Source of the DNA: Bryobacteraceae bacterium
GTDB lineage: Bacteria; Acidobacteriota; Terriglobia; Bryobacterales; Bryobacteraceae
Direction: 5' to 3'
Assembly: GCA_025055455.1 (NCBI GenBank)
Contig: JANWXD010000003.1
Coordinates: 62,001 to 126,000, forward strand
Length of the DNA stretch: 64,000 nt
A program made the position numbers and the translations under genes. The number at the start of each line of letters is the position of its first letter. Positions within the stretch are counted from its first letter, which is position 1. Of this stretch, positions 53,594-64,000 are shown in pieces. The notes beneath the pieces were generated by a model. The model did not search any database, was not told the origin of the DNA, and worked only from the letters and a program-made list of their open reading frames with translations.

Positions 53594-53659
53594 ATGAAGA
53601 ACGCAACCAAGAAGAAAGCTGCTCCGAAGAAGAAGGCCGCTCCGAAGAAGAAGAAGTAG
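53594..53659 (+). CDS. Tiny lysine-rich (KKxAAP repeat) peptide
   Basis: 21 residues. It starts MKNATKKKAAP, repeats KKKAAP once more and ends in four lysines; 11 of the 21 residues are Lys and the rest mostly Ala and Pro. This is the pattern of histone H1-like and AlgP-type tails, so DNA or RNA binding is a fair guess. GAGGGAGA eight bases before the ATG is a good ribosome binding site. The unit has its own promoter and terminator. Its function is unknown, and it could also be an sRNA with a coding part. Confidence 0.7.
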   Translation: MKNATKKKAAPKKKAAPKKKK

Positions 53660-53701
53660 CGGTCCGGTCCCCTCCCGGGGACAGCAGCCAAGATCAGTGG
53701 A

Positions 53702-53727
53702 GGCCCCGAGTCATCGGGGCCTTTTTT
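53702..53727 (+). terminator. Intrinsic terminator of the Lys-rich peptide unit
   Basis: GGCCCCGA (53702-53709) pairs perfectly with TCGGGGCC (53714-53721) around a GTCA loop, followed by six T. This is a textbook rho-independent terminator on the plus strand. The convergent midA gene ends at 53736; on the minus strand the hairpin lacks a following T-run. Confidence 0.93.
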
Positions 53728-53735
53728 ATTGGATT

Positions 53736-54700
53736 TTATTGGACGCCGCGTTGAAGCAGCAGTGTCCGATGGCTTTCCCCCAGGCCGAACAGCAGCGTCT
53801 TGAGTTGGAGGCGGCGCCGCAAGCTCTCGGCGGGCGTGGGCGCCTCGAGCACCGCGGCGAACTCATCCCGGCGTCCTACGTCGAGCAGCGTCTGGGCGAG
53901 GGATTCGAACGCCACACGCTCGAAACCGCCCCGGGCGGCGCGATCCTCGAGCGCGGTGAAGCAAACGTGGGCAGTGATGTCGCGCTCGCCGGGCTCGGCC
54001 AGCACGTCCGGCAGGGCGCAGTGCCGGCGGTAGCTCATGAGTGTCCCCTCCGGGAAGCGTGTCAGTTCGCGCGCGGTGTAGCCGTAGTCCAGCACGAACA
54101 AGAAGCCGCGCTCGAGCCGGCGGGCGATCTCATCGATCCACCGGAGGGCCTCGAGCGGGATCTCGATGCGCATGCCCTCGGCCGCGGCGCAGGCGTGGCG
54201 GCGCGCATACTCGGCCGCTTCCCCGCCGAGCGGGGGGCCTTCGAGCCACACAAAGTTCCCGTCGCGGAAGTCCACGCGCAGCTCCCGGAACGCGCCGTCG
54301 CGGAAGACGGCCACGTCCACTGGCAGCGCGTCGAAGAATTCATTGGCGAAGACGACGCCGCAAAACCGCTCCGGCCAGCCGCCGCCGCACTCGACGGGTA
54401 CATAGCGAAAAGCGGAGAACGCTTCCGCCATCTCGCCGCGCCCGGCGCCGAGCTCCACCACCACGAAGTCGCGCGGGCGCCCCAAATCCTCCCAGAGCGA
54501 GCCAACGCGGGCGGCGATGAGGGCGCCGAAGACGGGCTGAAGCTGTTCCGCCGTGAAGTAGTCGCCGCGTGTGCCGAAGGGGTCGCGTCCCCGGCGGTAG
54601 TAGCCGTGCTCAGGGTGGTAGAGCGCGACCTCCATGAAACGCCGGAAAGGGATCGGACCCGTGCGAGCGATTTCGTCGGCGAGCAGAAGGCCGGCGGGCG

Positions 54701-54704
<4 letters not shown>
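53736..54704 (-). CDS. MidA/NDUFAF7-like SAM-dependent methyltransferase
   Basis: 322 residues. RFMEVALYHPEHGYYRRGRDPFGTRGDYFTAEQLQPVFG and VVVELGAGRGEMAEAFSAF (SAM motif I) identify the MidA family; FANEFFDALPVDVAVF and FLFVLDYGYTARELTRFPEG follow. The human homologue dimethylates an arginine of complex I subunit NDUFS2; bacterial targets are unknown. Its start overlaps the stop of the CoA-binding-domain gene (ATGA), making it the last gene of a three-gene unit with metY. Confidence 0.88.
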
Positions 54705-57787
<3,083 letters not shown>

Positions 57788-57854
57788 CCCGCTCGGCGCC
57801 GGGCCCCGACGCAATGCCCGGCCGCCCCGATCCGCGCCCGGATCTGCCCGCGGT

Positions 57855-59492
57855 TCAGCCGCGAGCCGGTTCGACGACCAACTGCACCGTTACGCCACCC
57901 GTTACCCGCACAGGCAGACCCTCTTTGAGCTCGCTTCCCAAGCGTAGCTGCTCGGTCTTTTCGGTTTCGTTCCGCACCCGGTACAGCGTGTTTTCGTCCA
58001 CCGCGTACCATTCGGGCCACTCGTTCAACCGGACGTAATTCCGCTGGAGGTTCAGCACGCGGCGGTGGCGCGCAAAATCGAATTGCAAGCGGCCCGACCA
58101 GTCCTGGCGAGCGTGGAGCGTGACATACAATCGATCGCCTTCCCGCACGGCGCCGAGCTCCACCCCCGGCGCCCAACCTCGCACGAAGCACCCCTGAGTC
58201 TTCATGAGGGCGTAAAGGAGCAGGGTGCGGTTCCAGTTGCCGTCTCCATACCAGCGCTCGATGGTCCCGTCCGGCTGTTGGTAACCGAGAAGAATTTGCA
58301 TCTCGGACTCGATCCAATCCAACGCCTCGGGGACGGGCTCGCGGGCCACCAGATACACAGCGCCTTCGATCGAGTCGGCCAAGCCGTCCATGCTGCCGCT
58401 TTCCCAGTCGTAATTCCGGTACTTGGGCAGGTTACGCAGCAGGCGGCGCACGGCTTCCCGATATCGCTCCTCGCCCGTGGCCTGATAGAACGCGTAGACG
58501 GCGCCATAGACGTAGCCCCAATTGTCCGAGAGACCCTGGCCGCGCGGCTTCAGGTCACGGTTGTCGACTTCGTTATATAGCATGCCGTCCGGATTGGCGG
58601 ACGCCAGCACCCGGTCGAGCATCTTGCGAAGCGCGGGCCGCCAGGCTGCGGCGCGCGCCTCCCCGAGATCCGCGAGCACCGCATGGGTCAGCACGAGTCC
58701 GACAAGGATCTCGTTGCCGTGATCCCGCAGGCGGGTATAGCCGGCGTCGGTTTTCTCCGCGAAGTTCCAGCGGTAACCGGGGAGCCATCCGTTCGCCGGC
58801 AGGATCTCTTCTACGTAGGCCCGGCCAATGGCGAGCGCCCACTCGCGGAAGTTCGGGTCTGCCGTCATGGGAATCAGCCGTGCCAGCACCTGCATGACGT
58901 CGCCGTTCAGCTCCGCGCCGGTGTCTGGCAGCGCGCCGAAGCGGGTTTGGATCGGGGCGCGTCGCCGGAATTCGTCCATCAGGTCCACCATGCGGTCGTA
59001 CCAGGGCGTGCGGCCGAGCAGCTCGGTGACGGCTAACAACCCGTCCTTGGCGTATTCGCCTGCGCCGAACCAGCTGGGCGGCCCGAGCTGACGCGTGCGC
59101 AGATCGAGGTTTGCCGGAATCAGCGTGCCGGGTGCGCAGGTGTAGCGGATCTCGTTACGCAGCATCTCCCGCATGCGGCCGTCGTAAAGGGCAGGGTCGG
59201 TGAAATAGGCGGTGAGGATCAGATACGGGTAGTTGTCCGCGCCGGAGTTGTGAGGCGTATAGACGAGCTCTGCGTTGGGCTGGCCCCGGATGAGCCCGGG
59301 CAGCCGGTCCGGCAGCAGCAGCGTCTCCGGGTCGGCATAGCGGAGCCAGGCGTGGAGCATGCGCTGCGCGCGGGCGAACATCTCGTGGGCCCGCACGCCG
59401 TTCTGGCGCGCCTGCTCCCAAATGCGCTGCCGGGCCTCCGCGCCCCACAGACCGAGTTGCAGCCAAAACCAGCACACTAAAAGACGTCTCAT
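57855..59492 (-). CDS. Secreted alpha/alpha-barrel-like protein (candidate carbohydrate-active)
   Basis: 545 residues with a signal peptide (MRRLLVCWFWLQLGLWGAEA). The middle (about 60-420) is a series of helix pairs with aromatic-acid loops such as NWGYVYGAVYAFYQATGEERYREAV and NYDWESGSMDGLADSIEGAVYL, which suggests a six-hairpin (alpha/alpha)6 toroid as in many glycosidases and lyases. The C-terminal beta-rich tail is RLYVTLHARQDWSGRLQFD. The exact family and substrate are not recognised. It is divergent from the propeller gene at 59528. Confidence 0.65.
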   Translation of the reverse strand: MRRLLVCWFWLQLGLWGAEARQRIWEQARQNGVRAHEMFARAQRMLHAWLRYADPETLLLPDRLPGLIRGQPNAELVYTPHNSGADNYPYLILTAYFTDPALYDGRMREMLRNEIRYTCAPGTLIPANLDLRTRQLGPPSWFGAGEYAKDGLLAVTELLGRTPWYDRMVDLMDEFRRRAPIQTRFGALPDTGAELNGDVMQVLARLIPMTADPNFREWALAIGRAYVEEILPANGWLPGYRWNFAEKTDAGYTRLRDHGNEILVGLVLTHAVLADLGEARAAAWRPALRKMLDRVLASANPDGMLYNEVDNRDLKPRGQGLSDNWGYVYGAVYAFYQATGEERYREAVRRLLRNLPKYRNYDWESGSMDGLADSIEGAVYLVAREPVPEALDWIESEMQILLGYQQPDGTIERWYGDGNWNRTLLLYALMKTQGCFVRGWAPGVELGAVREGDRLYVTLHARQDWSGRLQFDFARHRRVLNLQRNYVRLNEWPEWYAVDENTLYRVRNETEKTEQLRLGSELKEGLPVRVTGGVTVQLVVEPARG

Positions 59493-59527
59493 GAGCGCGT
59501 GTTCGTAGAATGGAAGTGAAGGCCGTC

Positions 59528-60565
59528 ATGCATCATAGTACGCGCGCTGCGGCGCTGGCGGCCGCACTGGCGGCGTGGGCTGGGCCCGTTCCGAAAAACC
59601 CAGAACTGGTCGAGGTGCGGGCCATCTGGAGCCGCGCGCCCCATAACGCCTTCACGGACCTGATCCGGTACAAGGAGCGCTGGTACTGCGTTTTTCGCGA
59701 GGCGAGCGCACACGTCTCCGACGACGGCGTCGTTCGCGTCTTGAGCTCGGCCGACGGGGAGATCTGGAGCTCGGCGGCCGTGCTCGCTCGCCCGGGCGCG
59801 GACCTCCGCGACCCGAAACTGAGCGTGACGCCGGATCATCGCCTCATGCTCGTCGCCGCGGCAGCTCAACGCAATCCCCCGCCGCCGCGCCACCAGACCT
59901 GGGCCTGGTTTTCGATGGACGGCCGGGACTGGGGAGAACCCGTGAGGATCGGAGAGCCGGATCTCTGGTTGTGGCGCGTCACCTGGCACCTCGGCAGAGC
60001 ATATGGTGTCGGCTATCGAACGGTTGGGGCGCCGCTCGTGCGGCTTTACGCCGGCGACGCCGCCGGCCGCTTTGCGCCTCTCGTCGAGAGCCTGTTCGAG
60101 CAAGGCGATCCCTCGGAGTGCACCCTGCTGTTTCTGCCGGATCACCGCGCCCTGGCGCTGCTGCGGCGCGACCGGCCGCACCCGACGGCGCAACTGGGGA
60201 TCGCGCGTCCCCCCTACCGCGGCTGGGAATGGAAGGATCTGGGGGTGCGGGTCGGAGGGCCGAATCTGATCCTGCTCCCCGACGAACGCATCGTGGCCGC
60301 CGGTCGGCTCTACGACGGCGGCGAACGCACGGCCCTCGGATGGCTCGAGCCGGACCCGCCAGCGTTCACCGAGTTCCTCCGCCTCCCCTCGGGCGGCGAC
60401 ACCAGTTATCCCGGCCTCGTCTGGCACGACGGGCTGCTGTGGGTCAGTTACTACTCCTCGCACGAAGGCAAAGCGAAAATTTATTTAGCAAAGGTGCGCG
60501 TGCCCCCGCCCGAAGATACCAAGACCCGGCGTTTCGTCATCCCGCAGCAAGGCCGCCCCTTTTAG
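59528..60565 (+). CDS. Secreted sialidase-like beta-propeller protein
   Basis: 345 residues from ATG 59528 (GAAGG before it; an ATG at 59510 is possible). Signal peptide Ala-rich, about 1-18. The propeller repeats carry SSADGEIWSSAAVL, FSMDGRDWGEPVRIG (Asp-box type SxDGxxW) and ILLPDERIVAAGRLY, as in sialidases and other exo-glycosidases of that fold. Catalytic residues of true sialidases are not clearly placed, so another exo-activity or a binding role is possible. The stop overlaps the convergent deaminase gene by four bases. Confidence 0.75.
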   Translation: MHHSTRAAALAAALAAWAGPVPKNPELVEVRAIWSRAPHNAFTDLIRYKERWYCVFREASAHVSDDGVVRVLSSADGEIWSSAAVLARPGADLRDPKLSVTPDHRLMLVAAAAQRNPPPPRHQTWAWFSMDGRDWGEPVRIGEPDLWLWRVTWHLGRAYGVGYRTVGAPLVRLYAGDAAGRFAPLVESLFEQGDPSECTLLFLPDHRALALLRRDRPHPTAQLGIARPPYRGWEWKDLGVRVGGPNLILLPDERIVAAGRLYDGGERTALGWLEPDPPAFTEFLRLPSGGDTSYPGLVWHDGLLWVSYYSSHEGKAKIYLAKVRVPPPEDTKTRRFVIPQQGRPF

Positions 60566-61482
60566 TGCGGCGCGCCAAAGGCGTAGCGGAAGGCATTCTC
60601 CGCGATGCGCTTGAGCTCCTGCCGGCTGAAGCCCAGCCGCTCCGCCAGCTCGTATTCCCGGGCAAGTGAGGTGTGAAACATGGCCGGGTCGTCCGTGCTG
60701 AGCACGATCGGGACTCCGGCTTGGAAAAGTCGTCGCAGCGGGTGCTGTTCGAGCGAAGCCACTACGCCAGTGGCGACGTTGCTCGAGAGGCAGATCTCGA
60801 GGGGAACGTCGCGGTCGCGCAACCAGGCGAGCAGTTCCGGGTCGCGCGCGCTGGCGATGCCGTGGCCGATGCGTTCGGCGCCAATCCGCAGGGCGGCCCA
60901 CACCGACTCGGGCCCCGCAGTTTCGCCGGCGTGAGCGGTCAAGCGCAGCCCTTGCGCGCGCGCCCACGCGTAGACGTCCTCGAACAGCTCCGCCGGGCCC
61001 TCTTCCTCGTAGCCTCCGATGCCGAACCCCGCCACCCCACGAGCACGGTATCGTGCCGCATACGCCGCCACAGCCCGAGCGTGTTCAGCACCGAACTGGC
61101 GGACCGCGTCGAAGATCCATACAACCTGGAGCGGCGCCCGCCGGCTCTCTTCTTCGAGCGCGGCGAAGATGGCGTCCAAGTCCTGCCCGCGCCAGAGAAC
61201 CACCCCGGCTGAGAGCGTGACCTCCGCGTAGCGGACGTTCTCGGCGGCGAGCCGCTCGAAGAGGCGCCGGGCGGCCAACGCGTAGTCCTCGGGGCGGCGG
61301 AGCCGCTCCACGACCCACTTGAAGCTTTGTAAGAACGCAAGAAAACCGTCATAGCGGTACCGGCTTGTGATCTCGTTCTCCGAAAGCGACGGATCGAGCT
61401 CCCGCAGTGTTGCCGGTTCGAGGGAGCCCTCAAGATGCACGTGCAGCTCCGCTTTGGGCCACTGCGCGTACTCGGAAACCAT
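60562..61482 (-). CDS. add: Adenosine (or adenine) deaminase
   Basis: 306 residues from ATG 61482. Zinc and catalytic motifs of the family: HVH at 14-16 in [19 protein letters not shown] with the zinc His and Glu, GHGIA, and LSTDDPAMF with the two Asp. Size fits bacterial adenosine deaminases, though adenine deaminases look alike. The start 61482 is chosen over ATG 61491 because the latter lies within the minus-strand -10 hexamer TATTAT (61495-61490). Confidence 0.9.
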   Translation of the reverse strand: MVSEYAQWPKAELHVHLEGSLEPATLRELDPSLSENEITSRYRYDGFLAFLQSFKWVVERLRRPEDYALAARRLFERLAAENVRYAEVTLSAGVVLWRGQDLDAIFAALEEESRRAPLQVVWIFDAVRQFGAEHARAVAAYAARYRARGVAGFGIGGYEEEGPAELFEDVYAWARAQGLRLTAHAGETAGPESVWAALRIGAERIGHGIASARDPELLAWLRDRDVPLEICLSSNVATGVVASLEQHPLRRLFQAGVPIVLSTDDPAMFHTSLAREYELAERLGFSRQELKRIAENAFRYAFGAPH

Positions 61483-61488
61483 GACTGC

Positions 61489-61495
61489 CATAATA
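61489..61495. promoter_or_regulatory. Overlapping divergent -10 elements of add and glgB
   Basis: CATAATA contains CATAAT forward (61489-61494), ending seven bases before the glgB ATG 61502, and TATTAT on the minus strand (61495-61490), ending seven bases before the add ATG 61482. Both mRNAs would be leaderless or nearly so. It is the tightest bidirectional layout in the window besides hemH/DUF4038. Confidence 0.6.
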
Positions 61496-61501
61496 ACGGT
61501 G

Positions 61502-63676
61502 ATGCAAACCTCCGAAATCGAGGCGATTGCCGGCGGCTATCACGGGGATCCGTTCCGGATCCTGGGGCCGCATCCCGTGGCCGCTTCCGATGCCGGCTCT
61601 GGCTGGGAGGTGCGCGCGTTTCTGCCTCAGGCCGTCGCCGCCGAGGTGGTCACCGCCACCGGCGCGGTCCCGATGCGCAAGCACCACGAAGCCGGATTTT
61701 TCGTCGCCCCGATGGACGGAGAACGGCGCCGCTACCGGCTGCGTTTGCGCCTGTGGAGCGGCGACATCGTCGAGATCGAGGATCCGTACCGGTTTCCGCC
61801 ACTGCTCAGCGGATTCGAATTACACCTGCACGCCGAAGGCACGCATTACGAAAGTTACAACACGCTCGGAGCGCACCTCGTGGAATGCGACGGCGTCAAA
61901 GGGACGCGTTTCGCCGTCTGGGCGCCGAATGCCGAGGTGGTTTCCGTGGTCGGCGACTTCAACGAATGGGACTCGCGCCGGCATCCCATGCGGCAGCGGG
62001 AAGGCGGGGTGTGGGAACTTTTCTTGCCTGGGGTGGGCGAGGGGGCGCGCTATAAGTACCACGTCCGCTCCCGCTATCACGGCTACCGCCAGATGAAAGC
62101 CGACCCGTACGCCTTCGCTTCGGAAGCGCCGCCCCGTTCCGCTTCAGTGGTGGCCGACCTGAGCCGTTACGCATGGGGCGACGCCGAGTGGATGGAGGCC
62201 CGCGGCCGCACGGACTGGCTCCGCGCGCCCTTGGCGATCTACGAGGTGCATCTGGAATCGTGGCTGCGTGGCCCGCAGGGCGAGCTGCTGACCTATCGCG
62301 AACTCGCCGAGCGCCTCATCGCGTATGTCAAGCGCATGGGCTATACCCACATCGAGCTGCTGCCGGTGATGGAACATCCCTTTTCCGGCTCCTGGGGCTA
62401 CCAAGTGACGGGCTATTTCGCCCCGACCGCGCGCTTCGGCACGCCGCAGGATTTCATGTACTTCGTGGACCGATGCCACCAGGCAGGCATCGGCGTGTTG
62501 GTGGACTGGGTGCCGGCCCACTTCCCGCGCGACGCCCATGGCTTGGCCTGGTTCGACGGCACCGCCCTGTACGAGCACGCGGATCCGCGCAAGGGCGAGC
62601 ACCGCGACTGGGGCACGCTGATCTTCAACTATGGCCGCAACGAGGTGCGCTGCTTTCTGATTTCCAGCGCCTTGTTCTGGCTCAAGAAGTATCACATCGA
62701 CGGGTTGCGCGTGGACGCCGTGGCCTCCATGCTCTATCTGGACTACTCCCGCGGCCCAGGCGAATGGATCCCCAATCCGTATGGCGGCAACGAAAACCTA
62801 GAAGCGATCGACTTTCTGCGCAAGTTCAACGAGCTCGCCCACCAAGTCCCCGGCGCCATCACCGTCGCCGAGGAGTCCACCGCCTTCTACGGCGTCTCCC
62901 GCCCCGTCTATCTCGGTGGCCTGGGATTCACCATGAAGTGGAACATGGGCTGGATGCACGACATGCTGGAGTATTTCTCCAAAGACCCCATCTACCGCAA
63001 GTATCACCACAACAACATCACCTTCAGCATGCTCTACGCCTTCACGGAAAACTTCGTGCTCCCGGTTTCGCACGATGAAGTGGTTCACGGCAAGCGCTCG
63101 CTGATCAGCAAGATGCCGGGAGACGAGTGGCAGCGGTTCGCCAACGTGCGGGCGTTTCTGGCCTACATGTACACGCACCCGGGCAAGAAGCTACTGTTCA
63201 TGGGGCAGGAGATCGGCCAGTACGAGGAGTGGAACTACGCCTCGTCGGTACGATGGGAGCTGCTCGAGTTCGACTATCACCGCAAACTCCAGGAGTTCGT
63301 GCGGGAGCTGAACCGCTTCTATGTCTCCGAACCCGCCCTCTACGAAGTGGACTACGACTGGACCGGCTTCGAGTGGGTGGATTTTCACGACGTCGATCAT
63401 TCCATCATCGCCTTCCTGCGTCGGGCCCGCGACGCGAGCGATTTCTTGCTGGTGTGCTGCAACTTCACTCCCGTGCCGCATCATGGCTATCGGTTTGGCG
63501 TGCCGGAGCCGGGTTTCTACGAGGAAGTGTTCAACAGCGACTGGGCCCGCTTTGGAGGCAGCGACGTGCACAACCACGGTTGGGCGGGCTCCAGTCCCGT
63601 GCCCTGCCACGGAAGGCCGTACAGCATCACGGTGACGCTGCCGCCGCTGGCCGTGGTGGTGTTCAAGCGAAGATGA
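61502..63676 (+). CDS. glgB: 1,4-alpha-glucan branching enzyme
   Basis: 724 residues with the long N-terminal region typical of GlgB (N1 domain from [16 protein letters not shown], then CBM48 with [21 protein letters not shown]). The GH13 barrel has the nucleophile Asp in [17 protein letters not shown], the acid/base Glu in [12 protein letters not shown] and the third Asp in [14 protein letters not shown]. It makes alpha-1,6 branches in glycogen. ATG 61502 is preferred to earlier in-frame starts, which would overlap the add start. No glgA, C or P gene is nearby. Confidence 0.95.
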   Translation: MQTSEIEAIAGGYHGDPFRILGPHPVAASDAGSGWEVRAFLPQAVAAEVVTATGAVPMRKHHEAGFFVAPMDGERRRYRLRLRLWSGDIVEIEDPYRFPPLLSGFELHLHAEGTHYESYNTLGAHLVECDGVKGTRFAVWAPNAEVVSVVGDFNEWDSRRHPMRQREGGVWELFLPGVGEGARYKYHVRSRYHGYRQMKADPYAFASEAPPRSASVVADLSRYAWGDAEWMEARGRTDWLRAPLAIYEVHLESWLRGPQGELLTYRELAERLIAYVKRMGYTHIELLPVMEHPFSGSWGYQVTGYFAPTARFGTPQDFMYFVDRCHQAGIGVLVDWVPAHFPRDAHGLAWFDGTALYEHADPRKGEHRDWGTLIFNYGRNEVRCFLISSALFWLKKYHIDGLRVDAVASMLYLDYSRGPGEWIPNPYGGNENLEAIDFLRKFNELAHQVPGAITVAEESTAFYGVSRPVYLGGLGFTMKWNMGWMHDMLEYFSKDPIYRKYHHNNITFSMLYAFTENFVLPVSHDEVVHGKRSLISKMPGDEWQRFANVRAFLAYMYTHPGKKLLFMGQEIGQYEEWNYASSVRWELLEFDYHRKLQEFVRELNRFYVSEPALYEVDYDWTGFEWVDFHDVDHSIIAFLRRARDASDFLLVCCNFTPVPHHGYRFGVPEPGFYEEVFNSDWARFGGSDVHNHGWAGSSPVPCHGRPYSITVTLPPLAVVVFKRR

Positions 63677-63701
63677 GAACCGCCGCAACGCGAGGGGCGC
63701 C

Positions 63702-64000
63702 ATGAAGGACGCCACATTCATCCGCAGGGTTCGGCTTAAAAACTACAAAAGCATCGCCGGCTGTGATGTCGAACTGCGCCCTCTCATTTTCCTGGTGGGG
63801 CCGAACGGCTCGGGCAAGAGCAATTTTCTCGATGCGTTGCGTTTTGTCGCCGACGCGCTTCGCACGTCCCTAGACCACGCCTTGAGAGACCGAGGCGGCA
63901 TACACGAAGTGCGCCGCCGCTCCGGGGGTCATCCCACGCACTTCGGCATCCGGCTGGAGTTCCGGCTCCCCGACGGATCGGAGGGTCACTACGCCTTTCG
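63702..64000 (+). CDS. AAA ATPase, RecF/OLD-like (partial, cut by window end)
   Basis: About 99 residues of an N-terminus. It begins with the SMC/RecF-type strand IRRVRLKNYKSIAGCDVEL and has the P-loop FLVGPNGSGKSNFLDALRFV, then a variable region of the kind seen in AAA_21/AAA_23 ATPases and defence-associated OLD-like proteins. The rest, including Walker B, lies outside the window. GAGGGGCG precedes the ATG, 25 bases after glgB. Confidence 0.8.
   Translation, partial: MKDATFIRRVRLKNYKSIAGCDVELRPLIFLVGPNGSGKSNFLDALRFVADALRTSLDHALRDRGGIHEVRRRSGGHPTHFGIRLEFRLPDGSEGHYAF

Noticed and set aside
53518-53754. 78-codon acidic frame across the Lys-rich peptide unit
   Set aside because: It is the shifted reading of the KKKAAP repeats (giving Glu/Ser runs) and runs through the terminator; the 21-codon frame has the ribosome binding site.
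63702-64000. Start of an anti-phage defence system
   Set aside because: Only the P-loop end of an OLD/RecF-like ATPase is visible; without partner genes a defence role cannot be claimed.

Overview
This is a 64 kb, GC-rich, densely coding bacterial chromosome segment. I count 61 protein genes (two cut by the window edges), one degenerate hypC fragment, and no rRNA, tRNA, CRISPR array or insertion sequence. The best guess for the source is Acidobacteriota of the Bryobacterales/Solibacter type. That is an inference from gene content: secreted glycoside hydrolases of the DUF5060/DUF4038 and GH172 (DUF2961) families, a secreted S9 peptidase, a TonB-ExbB-ExbD-ExbD-TPR lipoprotein cluster, and an open-ended mix of housekeeping genes. 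There is no 16S gene to confirm it.

Layout. 1-7.1 kb: a divergent GT51 transglycosylase (cut at the left edge), ferrochelatase hemH, a secreted apiosidase-like hydrolase, tsaB, an unknown gene and a Tat-exported GH172-like protein. 7.2-14 kb: a small YdhG-like gene, a 600 bp poorly coding stretch with a broken copy of the hypC 5' end, then a tightly overlapping hypC-D-E-A-B-F operon for NiFe-hydrogenase maturation with no hydrogenase structural gene in view. 14-21.6 kb: a DASS anion transporter, a GNAT and a methyltransferase gene, a GT-C membrane glycosyltransferase, then cysS overlapping a trans-sulfuration enzyme. 21.7-33 kb: a LolA-like secreted protein, tgt-yajC-secD-secF, tonB-exbB-exbD-exbD-TPR lipoprotein, bifunctional (p)ppGpp synthetase/hydrolase and a DUF971 protein. 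33-41.2 kb (all minus): yebC-ruvC-unknown, deoB-tpiA, S9 peptidase-MFS transporter, and a lipoprotein. 41.4-44.5 kb: selD with an in-frame TGA (selenocysteine), coupled to pyrF, then an argD-like aminotransferase. 44.5-52.7 kb: a surface-polysaccharide block (two GT4-like genes, a Wzx-like flippase, one GT2) interrupted by methylmalonyl-CoA mutase, plus a sigma-54 activator without a receiver domain. 52.7-64 kb: rlpA, a tiny Lys-rich peptide gene with its own strong promoter and terminator, metY-CoA-binding protein-midA, two unknown genes, two secreted carbohydrate-related proteins, an adenosine deaminase, glgB, and the start of an AAA ATPase.

Most notable signals. (1) selD is itself a selenoprotein gene: TGA at codon 15 sits where family members carry Cys/Sec and is followed at once by a bSECIS-like hairpin, so this organism should decode selenocysteine. 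(2) At least seven monocistronic or first genes have a TANNNT -10 hexamer ending six bases before the start codon, which predicts leaderless mRNAs. At several divergent gene pairs two such hexamers overlap on opposite strands, making one compact bidirectional promoter. (3) A ~190 nt free-standing unit at 53.5-53.7 kb encodes a 21-residue KKxAAP-repeat peptide between a near-consensus sigma-70 promoter and a perfect intrinsic terminator. (4) A hypC remnant lies 519 bp upstream of the intact hypC.
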